A stretch of 64,000 bases of DNA from Ruminobacter sp. Lineage in GTDB: Bacteria > Pseudomonadota > Gammaproteobacteria > Enterobacterales > Succinivibrionaceae. The notes under the pieces were generated by a model, which was not told the origin of the DNA, made no database searches, and worked only from the letters and a program-made list of their open reading frames with translations. Shown here piece after piece: positions 36,417-45,743 of this stretch. The first letter of the stretch is position 1. Each line of letters begins with the position of its first letter. The stretch spans positions 1 to 64,000 of the forward strand of contig JAGAYS010000057.1 of NCBI GenBank assembly GCA_017940385.1. Reading direction: 5' to 3'. A program made the position numbers and the translations under genes.

Positions 36417-37406
36417 ATGCAGTTACACACACTCAAGAATAATGCCAGACGGGGTTATCCACACATGAAAATTATATTCGCCGGCACTCCGGATTTCGCC
36501 GCAGTACACCTGCAGAAACTCATTGATTCAAAAGCTGACATCTGTGCCGTTCTGACACAGCCCGATCGCCCAAAGGGGAGAGGTCATCATCTGGCTCCGT
36601 CACCGGTAAAGGAAGTTGCTCTCCAGGCCGGCATCCCGGTATACCAGCCTGAAAAACTGCGCAATAACGATGAAGCAATCCAAACAATCAGAAATCTTAA
36701 TGCCGATCTGATGATCGTTGTGGCATACGGTCTGATTCTTCCGGACGAAGTGATTTTTGCTCCCCGACTCGGTTCCATAAACGTTCACGGTTCCATACTG
36801 CCACGCTGGCGCGGGGCCGCTCCGATACAGCGTTCACTTTGGGCCGGAGATGCCGAAGCCGGCGTAACCATAATGAAGGTTGCACCGGAACTTGATTCAG
36901 GAGACATCATAAGAATTGCCTCAGTCCCAATAACAGGTGAGGACACCTCTCTGTCACTGTATGAAAAACTGGCTGAACTTGGGGCTGACACTCTCTGCGG
37001 GATGATGCCAGACATTGAGGAACTGCTCAGGCAGTCAGTTCCCCAGGATCCGGCATTGGTTACTTATGCTAAAAAACTCACCAAGGAAGAAGCCGTCCTT
37101 GATTTCAGCCTTGACGCTGAAACCCTTGAGAGATATGTCAGGACTTACATTCCTTGGCCTCTTGCCTGCTTCACACTCGACGGAAACACAATAAAGGTAT
37201 ACAAGGCCGAAGTTCTGCGTGAGAAAACAGATAAAACCCCCGGAGAAATCATCAGGGCCGGACGTGACGGTTTAGACATAGCCACTGCAGATGGAATTCT
37301 GCGAATCACTGAACTGCAGCTTCCTAACAAAAAGGCCATGCCGTTTGCGGACGTGTTCAACTCAAAGAAGGAAATGTTCAGCACAGGCAGGATTGTTAAT
37401 TCATGA
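36417..37406 (+). CDS. fmt: Methionyl-tRNA formyltransferase (Fmt)
   Basis: Formylates initiator Met-tRNA with 10-formyl-THF. The catalytic region carries IIFAGTPDFAAVHL, the PDRPKGRG loop, VVAYGLILP and NVHGSILPRWRGAAPIQRSLWAGD. The C-terminal OB-like domain binds tRNA. GTG/ATG choice: ATG 36417 has a strong AAGGGGGC ribosome site but adds 16 residues relative to E. coli; ATG 36465 would begin MKIIFAGTPDF and match family length. Overlaps rsmB by four bases (ATGA). Confidence 0.95.
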   Translation: MQLHTLKNNARRGYPHMKIIFAGTPDFAAVHLQKLIDSKADICAVLTQPDRPKGRGHHLAPSPVKEVALQAGIPVYQPEKLRNNDEAIQTIRNLNADLMIVVAYGLILPDEVIFAPRLGSINVHGSILPRWRGAAPIQRSLWAGDAEAGVTIMKVAPELDSGDIIRIASVPITGEDTSLSLYEKLAELGADTLCGMMPDIEELLRQSVPQDPALVTYAKKLTKEEAVLDFSLDAETLERYVRTYIPWPLACFTLDGNTIKVYKAEVLREKTDKTPGEIIRAGRDGLDIATADGILRITELQLPNKKAMPFADVFNSKKEMFSTGRIVNS

Positions 37407-38713
37407 TTAATTCTAAGAACCCTAGAACCCTGGCGGCAGAAATAATCACAGAAGCTCTTCATGACGGTCAGCCGCTGATGGCCACAGTCAGGAAGAAAGC
37501 CAAAACCATGTCTTCACAGGACGCATCTTTTCTTAAAGAGCTGGTTAACGGCATCCTCCGTCACAAGCTCTATCTGGAAGGCATTGTCGACGCTTTTGTC
37601 GAAAAACCTTTTAAGGCCAAAAACATAAAGGTCAAATATGCAATTATGGCAGGCCTGTACCAGCTGGCATTTCTGAACACTCCGCATCATGCCGCCGTAA
37701 ACGAAACCGTGAAAGCCGTCGGAGAGTTGGGTTTTGACACGCTTAAAGGGCTGACAAATGCGGTCATGCACGGTTACCTCAGAAAAAAAGGCGAGCTGGA
37801 ACAGCAGCTTAATAAATCATATGAAACCAGATACTCATTCCCGCAGTGGCTGATCACCGACATTAAAGCCGCCTACGGCAAGTCACTCGGCACGGTTCTG
37901 GAAAATCTTAACCGCCATCCTCCGCTGACAGTAAGAGTTAACACAGCAAAATGTCCTATTGACGAATACATAAAACTGCTGTCTGACAACGGACTTACCG
38001 GAACCCCTGTACCAAAGGTACCGTGCGCACTGGTCATTACACCTCCGGTCAATACCGAAAAACTCCCGCTTTTTGACAGTGGCGCTGTTTTTATTCAAGA
38101 TGCGGCGGCACAGCAGGCGGCAATTTTTCTGGATCCACAGCCCGGCGACATAATTCTGGATGCCTGCGCCGCTCCCGGAGGTAAGACGACACATATTCTT
38201 GAATTATGTCCTGACGTAAAGGATCTGGTAGCCATGGATTTGGACGAAGGCAGATTAATGAGGGTCAGGGAAAATCTTCAGCGCCTCCGTCTAAAAGCCA
38301 AGGTTGTTTCAGCCGATGCTTCATCAGAAGATCATTCATGGAGTCCGTACTCCGCATATGACAGAATACTTCTTGACGCCCCCTGCTCTGCAACAGGTGT
38401 CATAAGACGTCATCCGGACATAAAATGGCTTAGGACGCCGGACGAAATTAAGAGTATTGTAAAACTTCAGCGACAAATATTGGAAAATATGTGGCAAATG
38501 CTGAAACCTGGTGGCATTATGCTCTATGCAACATGTTCAATCGAGCCTGAGGAAAACACCCTGCAGATAAAAAACTTTCTTTCTGAACACAGTGATGCTG
38601 AACTTATACCGCTCACTGCAGAAGAAACGGCGGAAAATCCCGGACTGCAGATACTTCCCGGACTTGATGACATGGATGGTTTCTTCTACGCAAAAATGAA
38701 AAAAAACTGCTGA
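37403..38713 (+). CDS. rsmB: 16S rRNA (cytosine(967)-C(5))-methyltransferase RsmB
   Basis: Makes m5C967 in 16S rRNA. An N-terminal NusB-like RNA-binding domain (about 1-140) precedes the methyltransferase with SAM motif DACAAPGGKTTHIL, motif IV LLDAPCSATGVIRRHPDIKW and the catalytic-cysteine motif YATCSIEPEEN. At 436 residues it matches E. coli RsmB (429). It is coupled to fmt by an ATGA overlap and followed by trkA after 30 bases. Confidence 0.96.
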   Translation: MINSKNPRTLAAEIITEALHDGQPLMATVRKKAKTMSSQDASFLKELVNGILRHKLYLEGIVDAFVEKPFKAKNIKVKYAIMAGLYQLAFLNTPHHAAVNETVKAVGELGFDTLKGLTNAVMHGYLRKKGELEQQLNKSYETRYSFPQWLITDIKAAYGKSLGTVLENLNRHPPLTVRVNTAKCPIDEYIKLLSDNGLTGTPVPKVPCALVITPPVNTEKLPLFDSGAVFIQDAAAQQAAIFLDPQPGDIILDACAAPGGKTTHILELCPDVKDLVAMDLDEGRLMRVRENLQRLRLKAKVVSADASSEDHSWSPYSAYDRILLDAPCSATGVIRRHPDIKWLRTPDEIKSIVKLQRQILENMWQMLKPGGIMLYATCSIEPEENTLQIKNFLSEHSDAELIPLTAEETAENPGLQILPGLDDMDGFFYAKMKKNC

Positions 38714-38743
38714 TTCATTAAATAATCACACCGGAGTACAGCC

Positions 38744-40150
38744 ATGAAAATCATTATTTTAGGTGCCGGACAGGTTGGATCCGGGCTAGTGGAATACTTG
38801 GTTAATGAAAATAATGAAATAACTTTAGTAGATGAAAACTACGAAAAACTTCAGGCAATAAAAAACAGATTTGACATAAAGGTAGTGCAGGGATATGCAT
38901 CATACCCCGCCACGCTGAGAAATTCTGACGCCGATAATGCGGATCTTCTCGTAGCGGTTACCGATTCCGATGAAATAAACATGCTGGCCTGCCAGCTGGG
39001 CTACTCCCTTTTCAAGATTCCGCAAAAAATAGCCAGAATACTTAATCATGACTACGTTGCGGAAAAAGATCTGCTGTTTAATGATAATGCCATTCCCGTA
39101 GACAACATCATTGCGCCGGAAAACCTGGTCATGCAGGAAATCGTAAAGCTTATCGAATATCCTGGGGTGACACAGCTTGCGGAGTTTGCGGGCGGACGAT
39201 TATGCATGACCTCCGTAAAAGCATATTACGGCGGAGCAATTGTAGGTTCACCGCTTGGCAACCTGTCCAAATATACCAATAATGCCATTGTCAAAGTCGT
39301 GGCAATATACCGTCAGGACAAACTTATCAACATCAACGAAAACACCGTCATCGAAGCAGGTGATGAAGTTTTCTTCATTGCGGCCAAGGGGCATGTACGA
39401 CTCATGACCTCAACGCTGCAGAAGCTTGAACCGCCGTACAGACGCATCATGATTGTTGGCGGAGGTAACATCGCCAGAAATTTGGCGCTGAACATCTGTA
39501 GCAAATACAGTGTAAAGCTGATAGAAACAAATTCAAAAAACGCTTCTGTACTGGCTGATGAATTTGACAAAACCTCAGTAGAGGTCTTCTGTTCCGATCC
39601 TTCAGATCAGAACTTCCTTACTGAGGAACACGTGGACATGATGGACCTTGTTATCTCGGTAACAGACAATGACGAAACAAACATTATGTCTGCCCTGCTT
39701 GCAAAGAAACAGGGAGCCAAAAAAGCGATAGTACTTATACAAAAGTACGCATACATCAATCTGCTGTCTAACAATGCCATAGACATTTACATTTCTCCGG
39801 GCGATGCCACCATTTCAGCACTCCTTACCAATATCCGCCGCAACGGGATAACTAACGTAAAGACGCTGAAACACAGACTGGCAGAAGGTCTCGAAATAAA
39901 ACTCACTGGCGACTACAATCACAGCAATGTAATAGGCAGATACGTAAAGGACATCAAGCTGCCTCTCGGCATATCCATTTGTGCCGTGGCTAGAGGTGAC
40001 GAGATGCTTATTCCGGATGATAAAACAATGCTTCAGAATAATGACACCGTGGTATTCTTTGTATCTGAAAAGAAAAACATCCGCGATCTCATTAAGCTGA
40101 CATCGCCGAAGGCTACTTTCTTTTCCAGTAGGACATCAAAAAGCAGTTAG
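38744..40150 (+). CDS. trkA: Trk potassium uptake regulatory subunit TrkA
   Basis: Cytoplasmic peripheral NAD(H)/ATP-binding subunit gating the TrkH channel. Two RCK modules are visible, each with a Rossmann nucleotide loop: IILGAGQVGSGLVEYL at the N terminus and IMIVGGGNIARNLALN near residue 234, each followed by a TrkA_C domain. At 468 residues it matches E. coli TrkA (458). It lies 22 bases before trkH, so regulator and channel are cotranscribed. Confidence 0.96.
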   Translation: MKIIILGAGQVGSGLVEYLVNENNEITLVDENYEKLQAIKNRFDIKVVQGYASYPATLRNSDADNADLLVAVTDSDEINMLACQLGYSLFKIPQKIARILNHDYVAEKDLLFNDNAIPVDNIIAPENLVMQEIVKLIEYPGVTQLAEFAGGRLCMTSVKAYYGGAIVGSPLGNLSKYTNNAIVKVVAIYRQDKLININENTVIEAGDEVFFIAAKGHVRLMTSTLQKLEPPYRRIMIVGGGNIARNLALNICSKYSVKLIETNSKNASVLADEFDKTSVEVFCSDPSDQNFLTEEHVDMMDLVISVTDNDETNIMSALLAKKQGAKKAIVLIQKYAYINLLSNNAIDIYISPGDATISALLTNIRRNGITNVKTLKHRLAEGLEIKLTGDYNHSNVIGRYVKDIKLPLGISICAVARGDEMLIPDDKTMLQNNDTVVFFVSEKKNIRDLIKLTSPKATFFSSRTSKSS

Positions 40151-40171
40151 TACTATTGAGGACGGAAGAAA

Positions 40172-41617
40172 ATGATTAACTACCGCATAATCCTGTCATT
40201 TTTAGGCAGCACCATGATTCTGCTGTCGACCGTCATGCTCATACCCCTGATGTACGCCTTCATCACCGTATCCCGAGGCAGTGCGGAATTTCTGGCCAGC
40301 ATGACAATAACCATGCTGTCAGGACTTCTTATAAAAAACCTCACCAAAAACCACAGCACCAACATGACAATTAAAGACATGTTTCTCTTTACGTCTCTGC
40401 TGTGGATAACAATTGTAATTTTCGCGGCAATCCCGATTCACCTTATAATGAGGACTGATCTTCTTTCCTCATGTATCGAAACTGCAGCCGCAGTCTCCAC
40501 TTCAGGTAATACCGTTATCGGCAACGTCGATCTGATCCCCGGCTCCATTCTCATATGGCGTTCCATACTGCAATATCTCGGAGGAATAGGGTTCATAGCT
40601 GTGGGTATTGCCATCCTCCCAAATCTGAACGTTGGTGGTATGAAGCTGTTCAGTACCGAAAGCTCAAAGGAATCCACTGACAAGGTCATGCCAAAATCCA
40701 AAACCCTGGCCTCCGGCATGGTACTCACCTATCTGGGACTCACTGCCCTTGCCTACATAGTTTATTATCTGCTGGGCATGTCTTCATTCGATGCATTCAA
40801 TCATGCTCTCACATCCCTGTCAACCGGAGGCATGAGTACCCACCAGAGCTCCATGAACTATTTTCCTGACACGATCCACTGGGCCGTAATAATATTCATG
40901 TTTCTGGGAGCACTGCCGTTCCCTCTGGTATTCCTTGCGGTTCACGGCCACATTAAAGAGCTTTTTAAGGATGATCAGGTAAAAGGTTTTATCGCCATAA
41001 TAGTGGTGGTGTCTCTGGTGACTGCTGCCAGTCTGGTATTCTCCGAGGATTACTCCATAGCAGACGCCGTCAGAATCAGTCTGTTCAACACAGTCAGCGT
41101 AATCTCAACAACCGGATATTCCCTTGAGGATTACAGTAACTATAACGACTTCATCACCATGCTGTTCTTTTTTCTGATCCCCATTGGAGCATGCTCAAGT
41201 TCAACCTCAGGCGGGCTTAAGATATTCCGACTTCAAATAGGCTTTATACTGTTTAAGAGACAGATAAAACAGCTGATGCACCCGGCAGCCATTTTCCCAC
41301 AGAAATACAACAGTCAACCGGTAAATGATGTCATTATTCGTTCAATCATTACCTTCTTCTGTGCATACTTTATAGTTGTGTTTTTCAGCTCACTGCTCCT
41401 GTGTCTCAGTGGTTTTGGCATGCTTGACGCACTGTCTGCAACTATGGCCTGCATGTCCAATCTGGGTATAGGACTTGGTCCTAACGTCGGTCCTAACGGA
41501 GATTTCAGCATTCTTACCAACTGGCAGAAAATTATTCTGTGCTTTGACATGATAACCGGCAGACTTGAAGTATTAACAATACTGATCTGCTTCCATCCAG
41601 GATTCTGGAAGGTATAA
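40172..41617 (+). CDS. trkH: Trk potassium uptake channel TrkH
   Basis: Inner-membrane K+ channel of the SKT superfamily. Four M1-P-M2 repeats are predicted in 481 residues (E. coli TrkH 483). Selectivity-filter glycines are recognised in STSGNT, SLSTGGMSTH, VISTTGYSLEDY and SNLGIGLGPNVGPNG. The 3' end overlaps the convergent rluA gene by 45 bases and no terminator intervenes. Confidence 0.95.
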   Translation: MINYRIILSFLGSTMILLSTVMLIPLMYAFITVSRGSAEFLASMTITMLSGLLIKNLTKNHSTNMTIKDMFLFTSLLWITIVIFAAIPIHLIMRTDLLSSCIETAAAVSTSGNTVIGNVDLIPGSILIWRSILQYLGGIGFIAVGIAILPNLNVGGMKLFSTESSKESTDKVMPKSKTLASGMVLTYLGLTALAYIVYYLLGMSSFDAFNHALTSLSTGGMSTHQSSMNYFPDTIHWAVIIFMFLGALPFPLVFLAVHGHIKELFKDDQVKGFIAIIVVVSLVTAASLVFSEDYSIADAVRISLFNTVSVISTTGYSLEDYSNYNDFITMLFFFLIPIGACSSSTSGGLKIFRLQIGFILFKRQIKQLMHPAAIFPQKYNSQPVNDVIIRSIITFFCAYFIVVFFSSLLLCLSGFGMLDALSATMACMSNLGIGLGPNVGPNGDFSILTNWQKIILCFDMITGRLEVLTILICFHPGFWKV

Positions 41618-42319
41618 CTTCAGGTCTATACCTGTACCTTCCAGAAAATCGGCAGGTGCGAACATTGCCATTTTTTTGCCGTCTTTAGGATGATAAAACG
41701 AAAGATAACATGAATGCAGCTCCAGTCTTGATGTACATTCATCGCCAGCATTTCCGTAAAGCCTGTCATTGCAGATAGGATACCCGAAAGTCTTAAGATG
41801 AAGCCTCAGCTGATGTGTTCTTCCCGTGTGAGGTTCAAGCATGACCACCGTACGGTTACGTTCGATATCGCGGTGAATAACCCTAAAAAAAGTTAACGCC
41901 TTTCTGCCCTCGGCATAGTCTACCCTGTGAACGGGGGCGCTTGTGAGAGCTGCCTGAGACCAGTCGCGACTCATCGGGTACGCCAGAGCCCCGCCGTTCT
42001 CCCTGATTATCCCCTCACACACCGCAACATACTTCTTCCGTGGAATGCGATTTCTAAACTGCTCACTCAGAGCTGCATTTGCGCTTTTATTTCTGGAAAA
42101 GAGGATTATTCCTGAAGTTGACGTATCCAGACGGTGAACAGGATTTACTCCGGGATACATTTCACGAAGGCGCAGAGTTAGGGAGTCATCAGAATGCTTT
42201 CCGGGAACAGTTAAGAGACCTGACGGCTTATCTGCGACAAGAATGTCGTCATCGACGTATATTATCTTTGGCGGAGTATCCGGAGGATTGTACGTATAAT
42301 GCTGCTTCCCGGTAATCAT
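41573..42319 (-). CDS. rluA: 23S rRNA pseudouridine(746) / tRNA pseudouridine(32) synthase RluA
   Basis: Converts U746 of 23S rRNA and U32 of several tRNAs to pseudouridine. The start YNPPDTPPKIIYVDDDILVADKPSGLLTVPG resembles E. coli RluA. The catalytic aspartate is in VHRLDTSTSGI, and the later motifs RKKYVAVCEG, TGRTHQLRLHL and GYPICNDRLYG follow. At 248 residues it is slightly longer than E. coli RluA (219). Its 3' end overlaps trkH (opposite strand) by 45 bases. Confidence 0.9.
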   Translation of the reverse strand: MITGKQHYTYNPPDTPPKIIYVDDDILVADKPSGLLTVPGKHSDDSLTLRLREMYPGVNPVHRLDTSTSGIILFSRNKSANAALSEQFRNRIPRKKYVAVCEGIIRENGGALAYPMSRDWSQAALTSAPVHRVDYAEGRKALTFFRVIHRDIERNRTVVMLEPHTGRTHQLRLHLKTFGYPICNDRLYGNAGDECTSRLELHSCYLSFYHPKDGKKMAMFAPADFLEGTGIDLKLYLPESWMEADQYC

Positions 42320-42501
42320 AATGTTCTTTTCCTGATAAAAAGCACATCAATAATCGACCTGCATCAGATCATTACTGACAGCTATCAAATAACCAAACGC
42401 CATAAATCATCCACCGTATTGAGGATGAACAATAACGTGTATGTTAATAAAACATGTGGCTTACGGCAATGACAATGCAGAAAACCTTTCTCTGTCCAGA
42501 C

Positions 42502-42535
42502 AGAAAAGACCTGCATCCGCAGGTCTTTTCTCACT
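42502..42535 (-). terminator. Bidirectional terminator after potI
   Basis: A perfect 13-bp stem (AGAAAAGACCTGC at 42502-42514, complement at 42519-42531), 4-base loop. It ends the potFGHI transcript on the minus strand. Confidence 0.8.
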
Positions 42536-42566
42536 TCCGTAAAATGTAGTCTCCCTACACGGATAC

Positions 42567-43478
42567 TTAATCTTTACGATTAAGTGCCAGCCGCATGTCA
42601 CGTTTTCTTCTGCGATCTGCCCTGACTCTGCTCAGCCAGTACACAAACGTACATACTGAAACGATGAACACAATTATTGTTGCCAGTGCATTAATCTCAG
42701 GATTCAAACCCCTTCTGACCTTAGAAAATACCAGTACAGGCAGGGTTGAAGAATTTGGACCGGCCACAAACTGGGTAATAACCAGATCATCCATTGACAG
42801 TGTAAAAGCCAGCAGCCACCCGGACACAATGGCAGGCATGATGGAAGGAAGAATAATGGTAAAGAAGGTCTTTATCGGACCGGCCCCCAAATCAAGCGCC
42901 GCTTCCTCTATCGAAGTATCCAGTTCACGCATGCGGGAACGGACAACGACAGTTACATAGGCAGATGTCAGGGTAACCATGGAGATCCATATCGTAACCA
43001 TGCCTTTCTCCGGCCAACCTATAATATTAGACATGGCCACGAACAGCAGAAGCATGGAAAGACCGATAATCACGTCAGGAAGAACCATTGGTGCCGTAAT
43101 AAACAGGGCAAACATGGATTCTCCCTTAAATCGGCCTATCTTAACAAGCACAATTGCTGCCAACGTCCCGATAATCACGGACATGGATGCGGAACTGAAT
43201 GCAATAATAAGAGAATTAAGCACCGCATCTATCATCTGTCTGTCACTCAGAAGCTCAAAATACCATTTAACAGAAAAGCCACTCCATATGGTAACAAGCT
43301 TTGATTCATTAAATGAAAAGACAATCAGTGTGGCAATTGGCAGATACAGAAACATGAATCCGAAAGACAGAAAAATGAACTTCAGAATGCTGCTTCTGGT
43401 ACATCTAGGATTCTTTCGAACCGTCCGCACAATGGTTGCTGCCTGAGCAGCATTGTTTTCTTTTACATCTTCCGCCAT
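42567..43478 (-). CDS. potI: Putrescine ABC transporter permease PotI
   Basis: One of two inner-membrane permease subunits of the putrescine importer. Six transmembrane helices are predicted in 303 residues (E. coli PotI 281). The EAA loop contacting the ATPase reads EEAALDLGAGPIKTFFTIILP. The overall pattern, including MVLPDVIIGLSMLLLF, matches PotI/PotC. Its start overlaps the potH stop by one base. The Lys/Arg-rich N terminus is slightly extended. Terminated by the hairpin at 42502-42531. Confidence 0.94.
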   Translation of the reverse strand: MAEDVKENNAAQAATIVRTVRKNPRCTRSSILKFIFLSFGFMFLYLPIATLIVFSFNESKLVTIWSGFSVKWYFELLSDRQMIDAVLNSLIIAFSSASMSVIIGTLAAIVLVKIGRFKGESMFALFITAPMVLPDVIIGLSMLLLFVAMSNIIGWPEKGMVTIWISMVTLTSAYVTVVVRSRMRELDTSIEEAALDLGAGPIKTFFTIILPSIMPAIVSGWLLAFTLSMDDLVITQFVAGPNSSTLPVLVFSKVRRGLNPEINALATIIVFIVSVCTFVYWLSRVRADRRRKRDMRLALNRKD

Positions 43479-44416
43479 TATTTTGCTCCCTGAGTAATTT
43501 CTTTACGCTGGGTCTTGTAGAACAGGACTATCGGAACAACAAGAATCAGCAGCATGATGGTTGCCAGTGCAGCCGCAAGAGGCCAGTCTCTCGTCATGAA
43601 GTACTCATCCCAAATGGTGCGACCGATGAGGTTTGCTCCAGGTCCTCCGAGAAGTTCAGGAATAATATACTCACCCACCGCAGGAATGAATACCAGCATT
43701 GAACCTGCAATGATGCCACTGTATGTCTGAGGGACAAAAAGTTTAAAGAAACATTTTGCCGGACGGCAGCCGAGATCATAGCCTGCCTCTATGATGGTGT
43801 AATCCACGCGCACGATTGCGGTATAAAGAGGAAGAATCATGAATGGCAGATAGGCGTAAACAATACCGATGTATACGGCGAGATCCGTATGCAACAGCTG
43901 AAGCGGCTCATCAATAATATTAAGCCACTGCAGCAAACTGTTAAGATATCCTTCCGGTTTAAGAATTCCCATCCAGGCATAAATTCTTATAAGGAACGAA
44001 GTCCAGCTTGGCATGATCACCAGCATGAGCAGTGCGTTGCGCAATGAGCTTTTCGAAGATGCGATGGCCCACGCCATGGGATAACCGATCAATAGACATA
44101 GCAGTGTTGATATGAAAGCTATTTTTATTGATTTAAGGTAGGAATAAAGGTAGGTCGAATCATCAAATATGGCCGCATAATTACCCAGATAAGCACTGAA
44201 ATTCAGCTTTAAATCCTCAGAATTGAAAGAAATCAGTGAGGTATACGGAGGAACGCTGTCGTCAATACTCTCCGCAAAGCTGATTTTCAGAATTATCAGA
44301 AACGGCACAAAGAAAAACAGTGACATCCAGAGATAGGGCAGGGCTATGACGGCATATTTATGCCATCCGCTCAGCTTTTTCTGTCTTCTGTTGATTTTAT
44401 AGGTTTTATTCTGCAT
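43478..44416 (-). CDS. potH: Putrescine ABC transporter permease PotH
   Basis: The other permease subunit. Features matching E. coli PotH: VIALPYLWMSLFFFVPFLII in the first helix, VPPYTSLISF, SSKSSLRNALLMLVIMPSWT, and the EAA loop IEAGYDLGCRPAKCFFKLFVP. Six helices, 312 residues (E. coli 317). Between potG (14 bases) and potI (one-base overlap). Confidence 0.95.
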   Translation of the reverse strand: MQNKTYKINRRQKKLSGWHKYAVIALPYLWMSLFFFVPFLIILKISFAESIDDSVPPYTSLISFNSEDLKLNFSAYLGNYAAIFDDSTYLYSYLKSIKIAFISTLLCLLIGYPMAWAIASSKSSLRNALLMLVIMPSWTSFLIRIYAWMGILKPEGYLNSLLQWLNIIDEPLQLLHTDLAVYIGIVYAYLPFMILPLYTAIVRVDYTIIEAGYDLGCRPAKCFFKLFVPQTYSGIIAGSMLVFIPAVGEYIIPELLGGPGANLIGRTIWDEYFMTRDWPLAAALATIMLLILVVPIVLFYKTQRKEITQGAK

Positions 44417-44429
44417 ATCCGGAGATCCG

Positions 44430-45626
44430 CTAGAAAGTTAAGGTCACGCAGGATTCAGGGTCCCAACTTAAAAATACTTTATCATCCCAGGTAGGAAGCC
44501 CCTTGTTGAAACGGTCAACATTAGGAAGCGTTGAAATGACAACCTTACCTGAATTAAGCTTTACATGGTAGATGGATATGTCACCCATGTAGGCAATTTC
44601 CGTAACCACACCTGTGGTATAGTTATCTTTCAGAGGCTGGCCGTTTTCATCAACAGGCATGGTCTTTTCGAGATAAATCTTTTCCGGTCTGATTGCCACG
44701 GTTACTTCCATGCCGTCATCAAGGTCGACATCTATATCGAGATGAATGTCATGCTCAAGATCCTTACATCTAATCACAGAACCGACATCTGGTCCTGAAG
44801 TAATCAGGGTTGACTCAAACATATTCACGGAACCGATGAACTCGGCTGCAAAACAGCAGTTCGGATTTTCATAAATCTGTCTAGGAGAACCGACCTGAAT
44901 AAATTCGCCGCGATTCATTATGGCGATACGTTCGGCCATGGTCATGGCTTCTTCCTGATCATGAGTTACCATTACGCAGGTTACGCCTACACTTTCAATA
45001 ATGTTAACAAGTTCAAGACGCATCTGTTCCCTAAGCTTTTTGTCGAGAGCACCCATCGGCTCATCGAGAAGCAGAAGTTTTGGCTGTTTGGCCAGAGAAC
45101 GTGCAAGAGCCACACGCTGACGCTGACCACCGGAAAGCTGATGCGGCTTGCGGTCAACATATTCCTCCATGTGAACCAGCTTAAGCATCTGATTCACGCG
45201 TTCCTCAATGACTTTCTTAGGCAGTTTTTCCTGCTTTAGGCCAAAAGCAATGTTCTGAGCCACGGTCATGTGCGGAAAAAGTGCGTAAGACTGGAACATC
45301 ATGTTCAGATGACGCTTATAGGGAGGAACACCTATTATGTCCTCTCCGTCAAGAATAATGCTGCCGCTCGTTGGATTTTCAAATCCTGCAATCATACGCA
45401 GAAGCGTTGATTTACCGCATCCCGATGACCCAAGGAGTGCAAATATTTCTCCTTCGTAAATAGTAAGATCAACATTATCCACGGCGACATTTTCACCGTA
45501 CTTCTTGGTAATGTTTTTAATTTCCAGCAAAGGACGACGAACCTTTTTTACGGGCTCACGGTTTTTATTAACCGCAGTCTTCTCACTTCCCGTAACCTTC
45601 TCATTATCTTTAAGCAGTTCAGCCAA
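44430..45626 (-). CDS. potG: Putrescine ABC transporter ATP-binding protein PotG
   Basis: Walker A is GSSGCGKST, then MMFQSYALFPHMTV, signature LSGGQRQRVALARSL, Walker B LLLLDEPMGALD and the switch VTHDQEEAMTMA. The C-terminal TOBE-type regulatory domain contains VAIRPEKIYLEK and LPTWDDKVFLSWD, closer to PotG than PotA. The start codon is TTG (45624-45626), with GGAG nine bases upstream; no better ATG is near. A strong terminator-like hairpin separates it from potF. Confidence 0.94.
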   Translation of the reverse strand: MAELLKDNEKVTGSEKTAVNKNREPVKKVRRPLLEIKNITKKYGENVAVDNVDLTIYEGEIFALLGSSGCGKSTLLRMIAGFENPTSGSIILDGEDIIGVPPYKRHLNMMFQSYALFPHMTVAQNIAFGLKQEKLPKKVIEERVNQMLKLVHMEEYVDRKPHQLSGGQRQRVALARSLAKQPKLLLLDEPMGALDKKLREQMRLELVNIIESVGVTCVMVTHDQEEAMTMAERIAIMNRGEFIQVGSPRQIYENPNCCFAAEFIGSVNMFESTLITSGPDVGSVIRCKDLEHDIHLDIDVDLDDGMEVTVAIRPEKIYLEKTMPVDENGQPLKDNYTTGVVTEIAYMGDISIYHVKLNSGKVVISTLPNVDRFNKGLPTWDDKVFLSWDPESCVTLTF

Positions 45627-45640
45627 GATACTATCTCCAT

Positions 45641-45677
45641 AAAAAACGGAATTAAGAGGGCTGCCCCCCTTAATTCC
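45641..45677 (-). terminator. Terminator-like hairpin between potF and potG
   Basis: A 9-bp stem GGAATTAAG/CTTAATTCC (45648-45656, 45669-45677) extended by three G-C pairs after one mismatch, loop of 4. On the minus strand it is followed by GTTTTTT (45641-45647). It probably reduces readthrough from potF into potGHI so that the binding protein exceeds the membrane complex. Confidence 0.7.
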
Positions 45678-45743
45678 ACGAGTTTAACCTTAACGGTGTT
45701 TTCCATTTGCAGCTGACACCGGAAGAATCTCCATAACCATAAA

